A DNA stretch of 64,000 nt from Rhizobacter sp. (GCA_019635355.1 JAHBZQ010000001.1:1364001-1428000), one strand, 5' to 3'; shown: positions 24,376 through 33,571, numbered from the stretch's first letter. Notes: generated from the sequence alone by a model not told the origin. Translations and numbers: made by a program.

Positions 24376-24721
24376 TCCTTGTCTCGTCGGTGCCCGCAGG
24401 CCGCCATCGGCGGCAGAAGTGCCCTGCCGGTGATTAGCGCACCCGGCACGGCGCCTTGAAAACCCCTAGGTTGATCGATCATAGCGGTGGTGTTCTGGCA
24501 TGCAGACTGCCCACCTCAAGTGCGGGGCGTGCAGATTCCGCACAAAAGACGTGCCAATGGCACGGACTCGGAGCAGCGCAGCGCGCACCCATCACACCCC
24601 TCGGCAATCGCCGTGCCCTCGTATGGCTTGCGACGCACCGCGCTCTGGCACAGGAATCGCTTCGTTGGGTGCAGTTTCCAAAACTTGCCCAAAACAAGGG
24701 CGCCGCCTTCCGAGGATCATC
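24376..24721 (+). promoter_or_regulatory. Control region and long leader of the nitrate transporter gene
   Basis: This 346-base gap separates two divergent genes. CTGGCATGCAGACTGC at 24495-24510 fits a sigma-54 promoter: GG and GC are 10 bases apart, with TGGCA and TGC elements. A start near 24521 would give a leader of about 200 bases. Within it is a 15-base perfect palindrome CGTGCCAATGGCACG (24550-24564). A leader of this length before a nitrate transporter recalls NasT/ANTAR-type attenuation, but I could not identify the paired hexaloop hairpins or a terminator. The sigma-54 match is weaker than the one before nirB. Confidence 0.45.
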
Positions 24722-25993
24722 GTGTCTAGTTTCAAGAGCTTCCTGAAGTCAGGTCATGCACCGACCCTGTTCGCGTCATTTCTCTACTTCGACTTCTGCT
24801 TCGCCATCTGGGTGCTGAACGGGGCCATGGCTCCGTTCATCAGCGAATCCTTCCAGCTCAGCGCCGCCCAGAAGGGCTTCATGGTGTCGGTGCCGATCCT
24901 GGCCGGCGCACTGATGCGCTTTCCGCTCGGTGTGCTGGCTCAGTACATCGGCCGCAAGAATGCCGCCATGGTCGAGATGAGTCTGATCGTGCTCGCCCTC
25001 GCCTTCGGCTACTTCTTCGTCAACAGCTACGACAGCGTGCTGGCGATGGGCGTGCTGCTGGGCATCGCAGGGGCAAGCTTCGGGGTGGCCCTGTCGCTTG
25101 GCTCGGGCTGGTTCCCGCCCAAGTACAAGGGCTTGGCCATGGGCATCGCGGGAGCCGGCAACTCCGGCACGGTGCTGGCCGTGCTGTTCGCCCCGCCGCT
25201 GGCCACCAAGTTCGGTTGGTCCACGGTGTACGGGCTGGCCGCCTGCACGATGCTGCTGCCGATGGCGGTGATGTGGTTTGCCGCGAAGGAGCCGCCGGAT
25301 CGCGAGCACCAGACCTTCCGCGAGCACATCGCCTGTCTGTTCGAGAAAGACGGCTGGGCCTTCAGCCTGATCTACATCGTGACCTTCGGTGGCTTCATCG
25401 GCCTCGCCAGCTTCCTGCCGACCTACTTCTACGACCAGTTCAAAGTCACCAAGGTCGAAGCCGGCCAGCTGACGATGCTGGCCACCCTGATGGGCTCCGC
25501 CGTGCGGGTGGTCGGCGGCTACATCTCCGACCGCATCGGGGGCATCAACACCTTGAGCGGCGTGCTGGTCCTGGTGGCGGTCACGCTGGTGCTGTGCGGC
25601 TTCGCGAGCAACTCGGTCGCCATCACCACGCTGTTGTTCATGCTGTGCTTTGCCGCCCTCGGCGCGGGCAACGGCGCGCTGTTCCAGTTGGTGCCGCTGC
25701 GCTGGCCCCTCACCACCGCGGTGGCAGGTTCGATGATCGGGGAGGTCGGCGCACTGGGTGGCGGCTTCCTGCCCAACGCGATGGGCCAGTCAAAGCAATT
25801 CGCCGGCACCTACCTCTGGGGCTTCGTGTCGTTCGCGGTGCTGGCGCTGGCCATGCTCGTGATGCTCAGGCGGGTGCAGATCCGCTGGACGCGCACCTGG
25901 GCCGAAAAAGGCGGCCGTGCCCGGCCGTCGCTGGGCGCGGCAGCCTCGCCTAGCGCGGCAGAAAGAGCAACCAGTACACCAGCAATGCGTTGA
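24722..25993 (+). CDS. narK: NarK/NasA-type nitrate/nitrite MFS transporter
   Basis: An inner-membrane major facilitator of 423 residues with about 12 hydrophobic segments. Family markers include FAIWVLNGAMAPFISESFQLSA, RFPLGVLAQYIGRKNAA and the nitrate-signature-like glycine-rich stretches GIAGASFGVALSLGSGWFP and GIAGAGNSGTV. The start is GTG 24722 behind an AGGA site. An in-frame ATG upstream lacks family similarity. The C-terminus is a short Ala/Ser-rich tail, and its last 44 bases overlap the 3' end of the phosphatase-kinase gene on the other strand. It would bring nitrate to the NasA/NirBD enzymes encoded downstream. Confidence 0.9.
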   Translation: MSSFKSFLKSGHAPTLFASFLYFDFCFAIWVLNGAMAPFISESFQLSAAQKGFMVSVPILAGALMRFPLGVLAQYIGRKNAAMVEMSLIVLALAFGYFFVNSYDSVLAMGVLLGIAGASFGVALSLGSGWFPPKYKGLAMGIAGAGNSGTVLAVLFAPPLATKFGWSTVYGLAACTMLLPMAVMWFAAKEPPDREHQTFREHIACLFEKDGWAFSLIYIVTFGGFIGLASFLPTYFYDQFKVTKVEAGQLTMLATLMGSAVRVVGGYISDRIGGINTLSGVLVLVAVTLVLCGFASNSVAITTLLFMLCFAALGAGNGALFQLVPLRWPLTTAVAGSMIGEVGALGGGFLPNAMGQSKQFAGTYLWGFVSFAVLALAMLVMLRRVQIRWTRTWAEKGGRARPSLGAAASPSAAERATSTPAMR

Positions 25994-27653
25994 ACAACAC
26001 CGAGACGGCGAACGCGACCTTCCACATCAGCGCGGGGTCGCGTGCCAGCAGTGGTGCAGCCGATTGAGCCGACAGGGGCCGCGAGGCCCCTCGCCGCAAG
26101 GCCAGCTCCAGCTCCTCGGCCGTCTCGAAGCGCTGCTTCTTCTCGAAGGCCACCGCCTTGAGCACGATGTGGTCGAGCCAGATCGGCACGTCGGGCCGCA
26201 GGCGCGACGGCGGCTTGGGTGGGCGGCGGTAGCGCAGCTTTTGGTAGGGCTCGATGTCGCCGAACGGCAGGTGGCCGGTGAGCAGCTGGTAGAGCGTGGC
26301 GCCGAGCGCGAAGAGATCGGTCTGCGCATCGACGGGCTCGTCGTCCCACAGCTCCGGGTTCATGTAGCTCGGCGTGCCGGCATGCAGGCTGCGCTGCTCC
26401 TCGGGCTCGTTGCCCGAGATGGCCACGCCGAGGTCGAGCACACGCAACTGCCCGTCCTCGCCCAGGTGCAGGTTGCCGGGTTTGATGTCCCGGTGCACCA
26501 CCCCCAGCCGGTGCAGCTTGCCGATCGCCCGCGTGGCCGCGAGCGCCCAGGCCACCACGTCCGCCACCGGCAGGCCGCCCGTCTCGCGTGCCGCGGCGAG
26601 GTGCTGCTCGAGCGTCTGGCCGGTGTGCCAGTCGAAGACAAGATAGAACGCACTCGCATCCTGCACCTCGTGCAGCGCGACGAAGCCGGTGCTGCCCCGC
26701 TCGTTGACGCGCGTGCCGAGCCAGGCCTCGTGCGCCAGCATCGCCCGCTCCTGCGGATCGTTGGCGCGTGAAGGGTGCAGCGTCTTGAGCGCCCGTAGCG
26801 ACTTGGTCTGCAGGTGGCGCACCTGGTACAGGAGGTGCACCCCGGTGTCGGCCACGAGCGCCGTCACCACGTGGCCATCGACCTCGTCGCCCACCTTGAG
26901 CCGCGGCGGCACCGGCAGCTGCCGGCTGCGCACGATGGCATCTTCGAGGCGCGAGCGGGCCAGGCCGAGCACGCGCACGACGAGCACCGTGGCGTTGTCT
27001 TGCGTGCCGGCAACGAGCGCCGCTTGCGAAATGGCATCGCTGGCCTCTTGCGCCGTGCCCTGCCCCAGGAGCTTGAGCATCTGCGACTGCGGCACCTTGC
27101 CGTGCACACCGTCGGACACGAGCACGAACATGTCGCCGAGATGCAGCTCGCCTTGCAGGTAATCGACGCGGATGGCGTCGTCCTGCCCCATCGCGCGGGT
27201 GAGCTGGCTCTTCAGATCGGGGTGGTCGAGGCTGTGGTCCTGCGTGAGGCGGCGGCACTCGCCATCACGCACCAGATAGGCACGCGTGTCCCCAACATGG
27301 GCCACGGTCCAGGTCTGCCCGCGCAGTGCGAGGGCAGTGAGGGTGCTCATCGCAGCGCTGTTGTGGCGGCGGTTGTGGGCCGCGAGCCAGCTGTTCTGGG
27401 CACTGATGATGCGGTCGAGCACCACGCTGGTGTCCCAGGTGGGTGGTGCACCGAAATAGTCTTCGACCACCGAGCGCACGCTGGTCTGCGCCGCCATGCG
27501 GCCCTCGCCGCCCATCGAGACCCCGTCGGCAATGGCGGCGATGAAGCCCAATTCCTCCTCGTGAGGCGCCGGCCTGCAGGCACCTGCGAAATCCTCGTTC
27601 TCCTGCCTCGGGCCACGCTCACTCGTGTAGCCCACATCGATGTCGAAGCTCAT
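25950..27653 (-). CDS. PP2C phosphatase-Ser/Thr protein kinase fusion
   Basis: A 567-residue bifunctional signalling protein. Residues 1-230 are a PP2C-type phosphatase with metal-binding motifs ADGVSMGG (42-49), GDTRAY (121-126), SDG (180-182) and DN (219-220). Residues about 255-525 are a Hanks-type kinase with Lys290 (RALKTL), catalytic loop HRDIKPGN (387-394) and DLG (407-409) in place of DFG. The ATP-binding Gly loop is poorly conserved (ALVADTGVHL). One C-terminal transmembrane segment (544-564) anchors it, so both catalytic domains face the cytosol. It is divergent from nirB and convergent with the nitrate transporter, which implies a role in nitrate or nitrogen control. No target is known. 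Confidence 0.92.
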   Translation of the reverse strand: MSFDIDVGYTSERGPRQENEDFAGACRPAPHEEELGFIAAIADGVSMGGEGRMAAQTSVRSVVEDYFGAPPTWDTSVVLDRIISAQNSWLAAHNRRHNSAAMSTLTALALRGQTWTVAHVGDTRAYLVRDGECRRLTQDHSLDHPDLKSQLTRAMGQDDAIRVDYLQGELHLGDMFVLVSDGVHGKVPQSQMLKLLGQGTAQEASDAISQAALVAGTQDNATVLVVRVLGLARSRLEDAIVRSRQLPVPPRLKVGDEVDGHVVTALVADTGVHLLYQVRHLQTKSLRALKTLHPSRANDPQERAMLAHEAWLGTRVNERGSTGFVALHEVQDASAFYLVFDWHTGQTLEQHLAAARETGGLPVADVVAWALAATRAIGKLHRLGVVHRDIKPGNLHLGEDGQLRVLDLGVAISGNEPEEQRSLHAGTPSYMNPELWDDEPVDAQTDLFALGATLYQLLTGHLPFGDIEPYQKLRYRRPPKPPSRLRPDVPIWLDHIVLKAVAFEKKQRFETAEELELALRRGASRPLSAQSAAPLLARDPALMWKVAFAVSVLFNALLVYWLLFLPR

Positions 27654-27762
27654 GTTGGTGCACCCACGTGGGGCGCCTGTGATTTACGTCACCTGCGAAG
27701 CAAGACGCTTGCCCGCAAAGAGTGCGCACAGCACCAGTTTGCGGCCATGAGCGTGGTGCACG

Positions 27763-27779
27763 CTGGCACCGTGCTTGCT
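27763..27779 (+). promoter_or_regulatory. Sigma-54 promoter of nirB
   Basis: CTGGCACCGTGCTTGCT matches the sigma-54 consensus TGGCAC-N5-TTGC, with GG and GC exactly 10 bases apart. The start would be near 27790, giving a 30-base leader. Upstream are GCACCA (27731-27736) and TGGTGCA (27755-27761), which resemble NtrC half-sites although their spacing is not canonical. This predicts nitrogen-limited, NtrC-dependent transcription of nirB-nirD-nasA-ybiB-cobA. Confidence 0.8.
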
Positions 27780-27819
27780 AACTATGCAGCCAACAGAACC
27801 GCGACTGAGGATGCGCTGC

Positions 27820-30267
27820 ATGAAGAAGATGAAGTTGGTGATGGTCGGCAATGGCATGGCGGGGGTGCGAACCCTCGAAGAGCTGTTGAAGATTGCGCCC
27901 GATCTCTATGACATCACGGTGTTCGGTGCGGAGCCGCACCCGAACTACAACCGCATCCTGTTGTCTCCCGTGCTCGCCGGCGAGCAGACACTCGAAGAGA
28001 TCGTGCTCAACCCACTGAGCTGGTACGAAGAGAACAACATCAAGCTGCACCTGGGCAAGAAGGTCGTCGACGTCGACCGCCGCAACCGCATCGTCAAGGC
28101 CGCCGACGGCACCGAAGAATCGTATGACCGCCTGCTGATCGCCACCGGCTCCAACCCCTTCATCCTGCCGGTGCCCGGCAAGGACCTCGAAGGCGTGATC
28201 GCCTACCGCGACATCGCCGACACCAACACGATGATCGAGGCTGCGCAGAAGTACAAGCACGCGGTCGTGATCGGTGGCGGCCTCCTGGGCCTCGAAGCCG
28301 CCAACGGCCTGATGCTGCGCGGCATGCAGGTCACCGTCGTCCACATCATGCCGTGGCTGATGGAGCGCCAGCTCGACGACACCGCCGGCAAGCTGCTGCA
28401 GAAGTCGCTGGAAGACCGCGGCCTCAAGTTCATGATCGGCGCCAGCACGCAGGCGCTCATCGGCGATCAAGACGGCGGCAAGGCCGGCCGCGTGATGGCC
28501 GTGCAATTCAAAGACGGCACCGAAGTCCCGGCCGACCTGGTCGTGATGGCCGCCGGCATCCGCCCCAACACCGAGCTCGCCGAGAAGATCGGCCTGCACT
28601 GCAACCGCGGCATCGTCGTCAACGACACGATGCAGACCATCACCGACCCGCGCATCTACTCCATCGGCGAGTGCGCCGCCCACCGCGGCATTGCCTACGG
28701 CCTGGTGGCGCCGCTCTTCGAGCAGGGCAAGGTGTGCGCGACGCACCTCGCCGAGTTCGGCATCGGCCGCTACACCGGCTCACAGACCAGCACCAAGCTC
28801 AAGGTCACCGGCATCGACCTCTTCTCGGCCGGCGACTTCATGGGCGGCGACGGCTGCGAAGAGATCGTGATGAGCGACCCCTACGGCGGCGTCTACAAGA
28901 AGCTCGTCATCAAGGACGACAAGCTGATCGGCGCCTGCATGTACGGCGACACGGTCGATGGCTCCTGGTATTTCAAGCTTCTCCGCGAAGGTCGCAAGAT
29001 CGCCGACATCCGTGACAAGCTGATGTTCGGCGAGTCCAACATCGGCGACACCGGTCACGAGGGCCACAGCAAGGCGGCCGCGATGGCCGACAGCGACGAG
29101 GTCTGCGGCTGCAACGGTGTCAACAAGGGCACCATCTGCAAAGCCATCAAGGAGAAGGGCCTTTTCACGCTCGACGAGGTGCGCAAGCACACCAAGGCTT
29201 CGGCCTCCTGCGGCTCGTGCACCGGGCTCGTGGAGCAGATCCTGATGTTCACGGCCGGCGGTGACTACTCCGCCACGCCGAAGAAGAAAGCCATGTGTGG
29301 CTGCACCGACGTAAGCCACCAGGAAGCCCGTGATGCGATCCGCGAGCAGAAGCTGCTCACCATCGATGCGACCTACAAGGCCCTCAACTGGCGCACGCCC
29401 AATGGCTGCTCCAGCTGCCGCCCGGCGATCAACTACTACCTCATCAGCACCTGGCCGAAGGAAGCGAAGGACGACCCGCAGTCGCGCTTCATCAACGAGC
29501 GCAGCCACGCCAACATCCAGAAGGACGGCACCTACTCCGTCGTGCCGCGCATGTGGGGCGGCGAGACCACCGCCGCGGAGCTGCGCCGCATTGCCGATGC
29601 GGTCGACAAGTACAAGATCCCCACCGTCAAGGTGACCGGCGGCCAGCGCATCGACCTGCTCGGCGTGAAGAAGGAAGACCTGGTCAACGTCTGGAAAGAC
29701 ATCGGCATGCCCTCGGGCCATGCCTACGCCAAGGCGTTGCGCACGGTGAAGACCTGCGTGGGCAGCGAGTGGTGCCGCATGGGCACGCAAGACAGCACCC
29801 AGATGGGCAAGGACCTCGAGCGTGCGATGTGGCGCATGTACGCCCCGCACAAGGTGAAGTTCGCCGTGTCGGGCTGCCCGCGCAACTGTGCGGAGTCGGG
29901 CATCAAGGACGTGGGCATCATCGGCGTCGACTCCGGCTGGGAGATGTACATCGCCGGCAACGGCGGCATCAAGACCGAGGTGGCGCACTTCCTCGTGAAG
30001 CTCAAGACGGCCGAGGAAGTGCTCGAGTACACCGGCGCCTTCTGCGAGCTCTACCGCCAAGAGGGCTGGTACTTGGAACGCACCGTCCACTACGTGAACC
30101 GCGTTGGCCTCGACTACGTGAAGAAGCGCATCCTCGACGACCATGAGGGCCGCAAGGCGCTGTGGGCGCAGTTGCAGTACGCGCTCGACGGCGAGCCCGA
30201 TCCGTGGTTCGAGTTCGACAAGGCGCAGGTCGACACGCGCCAGTTCACGCCCGTCCAGGCGGTCTGA
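27820..30267 (+). CDS. nirB: Assimilatory nitrite reductase large subunit NirB
   Basis: An NADH-dependent, FAD-, Fe-S- and sirohaem-containing enzyme that reduces nitrite to ammonium, 815 residues. Domains in order: an FAD/NAD-binding oxidoreductase beginning KLVMVGNGMAGVRTLEELL, a BFD-like [2Fe-2S] domain from about residue 428 (CGCNGVNKGTICKAI...CGSC), a second BFD-like copy (CGCTDVSHQEARDAI), then the sulfite/nitrite reductase domain. The sirohaem-4Fe4S ligands are in TCVGSEWCRMG (about 644) and GCPRNCAESG (about 685). ATG 27820 lies 9 bases after a TGAGG ribosome binding site; upstream in-frame ATGs are less well placed. Confidence 0.97.
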   Translation: MKKMKLVMVGNGMAGVRTLEELLKIAPDLYDITVFGAEPHPNYNRILLSPVLAGEQTLEEIVLNPLSWYEENNIKLHLGKKVVDVDRRNRIVKAADGTEESYDRLLIATGSNPFILPVPGKDLEGVIAYRDIADTNTMIEAAQKYKHAVVIGGGLLGLEAANGLMLRGMQVTVVHIMPWLMERQLDDTAGKLLQKSLEDRGLKFMIGASTQALIGDQDGGKAGRVMAVQFKDGTEVPADLVVMAAGIRPNTELAEKIGLHCNRGIVVNDTMQTITDPRIYSIGECAAHRGIAYGLVAPLFEQGKVCATHLAEFGIGRYTGSQTSTKLKVTGIDLFSAGDFMGGDGCEEIVMSDPYGGVYKKLVIKDDKLIGACMYGDTVDGSWYFKLLREGRKIADIRDKLMFGESNIGDTGHEGHSKAAAMADSDEVCGCNGVNKGTICKAIKEKGLFTLDEVRKHTKASASCGSCTGLVEQILMFTAGGDYSATPKKKAMCGCTDVSHQEARDAIREQKLLTIDATYKALNWRTPNGCSSCRPAINYYLISTWPKEAKDDPQSRFINERSHANIQKDGTYSVVPRMWGGETTAAELRRIADAVDKYKIPTVKVTGGQRIDLLGVKKEDLVNVWKDIGMPSGHAYAKALRTVKTCVGSEWCRMGTQDSTQMGKDLERAMWRMYAPHKVKFAVSGCPRNCAESGIKDVGIIGVDSGWEMYIAGNGGIKTEVAHFLVKLKTAEEVLEYTGAFCELYRQEGWYLERTVHYVNRVGLDYVKKRILDDHEGRKALWAQLQYALDGEPDPWFEFDKAQVDTRQFTPVQAV

Positions 30268-30296
30268 TCCCCCTTCCACTGCATCCCCACATTCCC

Positions 30297-30722
30297 ATGC
30301 CCAACTGGACCCTCATCTGCCGCGTCGACGACATCAGCCCGCTGGGCTCGCGACGCGTGACGCGCCCAAAGGGCGCCCCCGTCGCCGTGTTTCGCGCCCA
30401 GGGCGACCAGATCTTCGCCATCCTCGACCGATGCCCGCACAAAGGCGGCCCGCTCAGCCAGGGCATCGTCTTCGGCACCAGCGTCGCCTGCCCGCTGCAC
30501 AACATGAACATCGGCCTCGACGACGGCCGCGTCAAGGAGCCCGACGAAGGCTGCGTGCCGAAGTTCGCGGTGAAGGTGGACGCCGGCACGATCTACCTCG
30601 ACGCCGACGAGCTGGCATCGGTCGGCACCGATCTCGCCTTGCCCGTGGCCGGCCCTTGCGCCACGCGCGGCGCGGTCGGTGGCGGCCAGATCATCGAGGT
30701 GCAGACGCCGCACACGGCCTGA
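30297..30722 (+). CDS. nirD: Nitrite reductase small subunit NirD
   Basis: A 141-residue Rieske-type subunit of the NADH nitrite reductase. It contains CPHKGGPLSQG and CPLHNM, the two Cys-x-His pairs of a Rieske [2Fe-2S] centre. The C-terminal 25 residues or so after the Rieske fold are Gly/Ala-rich. The ATG at 30297 follows nirB by 29 bases without a strong ribosome binding site. The frame is open upstream inside nirB, but the conserved MPNWTLICRVDDI start is clear. Confidence 0.95.
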   Translation: MPNWTLICRVDDISPLGSRRVTRPKGAPVAVFRAQGDQIFAILDRCPHKGGPLSQGIVFGTSVACPLHNMNIGLDDGRVKEPDEGCVPKFAVKVDAGTIYLDADELASVGTDLALPVAGPCATRGAVGGGQIIEVQTPHTA

Positions 30723-30738
30723 GCGAGGACCGGCCCCG

Positions 30739-33504
30739 ATGCTCGAAACGCGCACAACCTGCCCTTACTGCGGCGTGGGCTGCGGCGTCATCGTCGAAAG
30801 CGACGGGGCGCAGATCACTGGCGTGCGTGGTGACCCGGAACACCCGGCCAACTTCGGCCGGCTCTGCACGAAAGGGTCGACACTGCATCACACGGCCACC
30901 CGGCCCATCACGCTGCAGGCCCGGCTGCTTCACCCGGCGCAGCGGCTCTCGCGGCAAAGCGCGCCGCAGCGGGTGAGCTGGGATGCAGCGCTCGCGCTCG
31001 CCGTCGATCGTTTCGCCCAGACGATCCGCGAGCATGGGCCCGATGCCGTGGGCTTCTACATCTCGGGCCAGCTGCTGACCGAGGACTACTACGTCTTCAA
31101 CAAGTTGGCCAAGGGCCTCATCGGCAGCAACAACATCGACACCAACTCGCGCCTGTGCATGAGCAGCGCGGTCGCCGGCTACAAGGCCACGCTGGGCGCC
31201 GACGCGCCGCCGGCCTGCTACGACGATGTGAATCACGCGAGCACGCTCTTCATCACCGGCTCCAACACCGCGTTCGCCCACCCCATCCTCTTCCGCCGCA
31301 TCGAAGACGCGAAGCGTGCCAACCCGGCCATGAAGGTGATCGTGGCCGACCCGCGCCGTACCGAGACGGCCGAGTTCGCCGACCTGTACCTGCCCATCCT
31401 GCCGGGCACCGACGTCGCCCTGTACCACGGCATGCTGCACGTGATGCTGTGGGAGGGCTTGACCGACACCGCCTACATCAACGCCCACACCCACGGCTTC
31501 GAGGCCCTGCGCAACCGCGTGCGCGACTACACACCCAAAGAGGTCGCGAAGCTTTGCGGCATCACCGAAGACGCGCTCCTGCAGGCGGCGCGCTGGTTCG
31601 CCGACTCGAAGGGCCGCACGCTCTCGCTCTACTGCCAGGGCCTGAACCAGAGCAGCCGCGGCACCGACAAGAACGCCGCGCTCATCAACCTGCATCTCGC
31701 CACGGGCCAGATCGGCAAGCCGGGCGCCGGCCCCTTCTCGCTGACCGGCCAGCCCAATGCGATGGGCGGGCGCGAAGTGGGTGGCCTTGCGAACCTGCTG
31801 AGCGCGCACCGCGACATGGGCAACGCCGAGCACCGTGCCGAGGTGGCGCGGCTCTGGGGCGTGGACGACGTGCCGGCCAAGCCCGGCAAGACGGCGGTCG
31901 AAATGTTCGAGGCCGCGGCGGACGGAGAGATCAAGGCACTGTGGATCGCCTGCACGAACCCCGCGCAATCGATGCCCGACCAGGCCACCGTGCACCGCGC
32001 GCTGGAGCGCGCCGAGTTCGTGGTCGTGCAGGAAGCCTTCTCGACCACCGCCACCTGCCGATATGCCGACCTGCTGCTGCCGGCCACCACCTGGGGCGAG
32101 AAGGACGGCACGGTGACCAACAGCGAGCGCCGCATCAGCCGCGTGCGCCCCGCCGTGCCCAAGCCCGGCGAGACCCGGCACGACTGGGATATCGCAGTCG
32201 ATTTCGCTCGCCGCCTGGAGCGGGAGCTGCGCCCTGGACAGCCGACGGTCTTCCCCTACGACACGCCAGAGTCGGTGTGGGTCGAGCACCGCGAGAGCAC
32301 GCGCGGCCGCGACCTCGACATCACCGGTCTCAGCTACGCACGGCTCGAACAATCGCCAGCGCAGTGGCCTTTCAGGGAAGGCGCGGCGCAAGGCCAGGAG
32401 AGGCTGTACGAAGACGGCGTCTTCCCGACCGCCGACGGCCGCGCGAAGTTTGCCGACGTGGGCTACGAGCCCGTGGCCGAGCCGCGCGATGCACGCTTTC
32501 CTTTCTCTCTCAACACCGGCCGCCTGCGCGACCAATGGCACGGCATGAGCCGCACCGGCACCATCGGCCGCCTGTTCGGCCACGTGCCGGAGCCCGTGGT
32601 CGAGATGAACGCACAGGATCTCGTCCGCTTGCGGGTCAGCGAAGGCGATCTCGTGCACGTGACCTCGCGCCGCGGCAGCGTTGTGATGCCGGTGCGCGCG
32701 AGCGATCAGGTGGCCGGCACACAAGCCTTCATCGCCATGCACTGGGGCGAGGAGTTTGTCTCCGGCAGCAGCAGCACCGGCTCGCGCCTCCACGGCGTCA
32801 ATGCGCTCACCACGCCCGCGTTCTGCCCGAAGTCCAAGCAGCCCGAGTTCAAGCACGCCGCAGTGAAGGTGCTCAAGGCCGAGCTGCCCTGGCGACTGCT
32901 CGGCATGGCCTGGCTGGCCGACGACAAGGTCATCGCTGCGCGCGAGCAGCTCAAGTCGCTGATGGGCGCATTCGCCTATGCGAGCTGCGTTCCGTTTGGG
33001 CGCGATCGCGGCGGCCTGCTTTTCCGCGCCGCGGCATACGAAGCACCGCCCGATGAGCTCGTGATCCAGCTCGAGGGCATGCTGGGGCTGGGCGGCGCCG
33101 AGGTGCTGCACTACGCCGACAAGCGCCGTGGCCAGCGCCGGACCATGCGGCTTGCCCAGGCGGGCGACCAGACGCGTCTCGAAGGCTTCGTGCTCGCCGG
33201 CGACACCAGCGCCGAAAGCTGGGTGAAGCCGCTTCTACAGGATGAGCTGCCCGCACAGGCCTATGGTCGGCTGCTGCTGGTGCCCGGTGCACGTGCGCCG
33301 GTGGCCGTGCAGGCACGTGGGCGCCAGGTCTGCACCTGCTTCAACGTGGCCGAGCCCGAGATCGTGGGCACGCTGCGAGGCTGCCAGGGCTCGCCGGACC
33401 AACAGCTCGCGCAGCTGCAGGACTCGCTCAAATGCGGCACGAATTGCGGCTCCTGCATCCCTGAATTGAAGCGTCTCGTGCGCGCGCAGCTCAGCGCCGC
33501 CTGA
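30739..33504 (+). CDS. nasA: Assimilatory nitrate reductase catalytic subunit
   Basis: A molybdopterin bis-MGD oxidoreductase (921 residues) that reduces nitrate to nitrite in the cytoplasm. The N-terminal [4Fe-4S] ligands are Cys8, Cys11, Cys15 and Cys43 (CPYCGVGCG...RLCTKG). The likely Mo-ligand cysteine is in DTNSRLCMSSAV near residue 139. A molybdopterin dinucleotide-binding domain follows (RDQWHGMSRTGTIGRLFGH). From about residue 864 there is a fused BFD-like [2Fe-2S] domain (CTCFNV...CGTNCGSC), as in Klebsiella-type NasA. There is no signal peptide. It lies 16 bases after nirD in the same operon. Confidence 0.95.
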   Translation: MLETRTTCPYCGVGCGVIVESDGAQITGVRGDPEHPANFGRLCTKGSTLHHTATRPITLQARLLHPAQRLSRQSAPQRVSWDAALALAVDRFAQTIREHGPDAVGFYISGQLLTEDYYVFNKLAKGLIGSNNIDTNSRLCMSSAVAGYKATLGADAPPACYDDVNHASTLFITGSNTAFAHPILFRRIEDAKRANPAMKVIVADPRRTETAEFADLYLPILPGTDVALYHGMLHVMLWEGLTDTAYINAHTHGFEALRNRVRDYTPKEVAKLCGITEDALLQAARWFADSKGRTLSLYCQGLNQSSRGTDKNAALINLHLATGQIGKPGAGPFSLTGQPNAMGGREVGGLANLLSAHRDMGNAEHRAEVARLWGVDDVPAKPGKTAVEMFEAAADGEIKALWIACTNPAQSMPDQATVHRALERAEFVVVQEAFSTTATCRYADLLLPATTWGEKDGTVTNSERRISRVRPAVPKPGETRHDWDIAVDFARRLERELRPGQPTVFPYDTPESVWVEHRESTRGRDLDITGLSYARLEQSPAQWPFREGAAQGQERLYEDGVFPTADGRAKFADVGYEPVAEPRDARFPFSLNTGRLRDQWHGMSRTGTIGRLFGHVPEPVVEMNAQDLVRLRVSEGDLVHVTSRRGSVVMPVRASDQVAGTQAFIAMHWGEEFVSGSSSTGSRLHGVNALTTPAFCPKSKQPEFKHAAVKVLKAELPWRLLGMAWLADDKVIAAREQLKSLMGAFAYASCVPFGRDRGGLLFRAAAYEAPPDELVIQLEGMLGLGGAEVLHYADKRRGQRRTMRLAQAGDQTRLEGFVLAGDTSAESWVKPLLQDELPAQAYGRLLLVPGARAPVAVQARGRQVCTCFNVAEPEIVGTLRGCQGSPDQQLAQLQDSLKCGTNCGSCIPELKRLVRAQLSAA

Positions 33505-33571
33505 AAATCCGCAATCCCCAGGCCCAAAGTGGCCCGGGTCTTGCGAACGCAGTTCCAGGGACGACAAGCAC

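Noticed and set aside
24550..24564. The palindrome before the nitrate transporter as an intrinsic terminator
   Set aside because: The stem is at most 6 bp with a 3-base loop and no U-run follows, so it is listed only as a leader element.
30691..33111. An 806-codon minus-strand frame opposite nasA, and similar long frames opposite nirB (28780-30279), phaZ (8403-9824) and uvrB (5446-6534)
   Set aside because: All lie opposite unmistakable conserved enzymes and have the composition of third-position GC artefacts.
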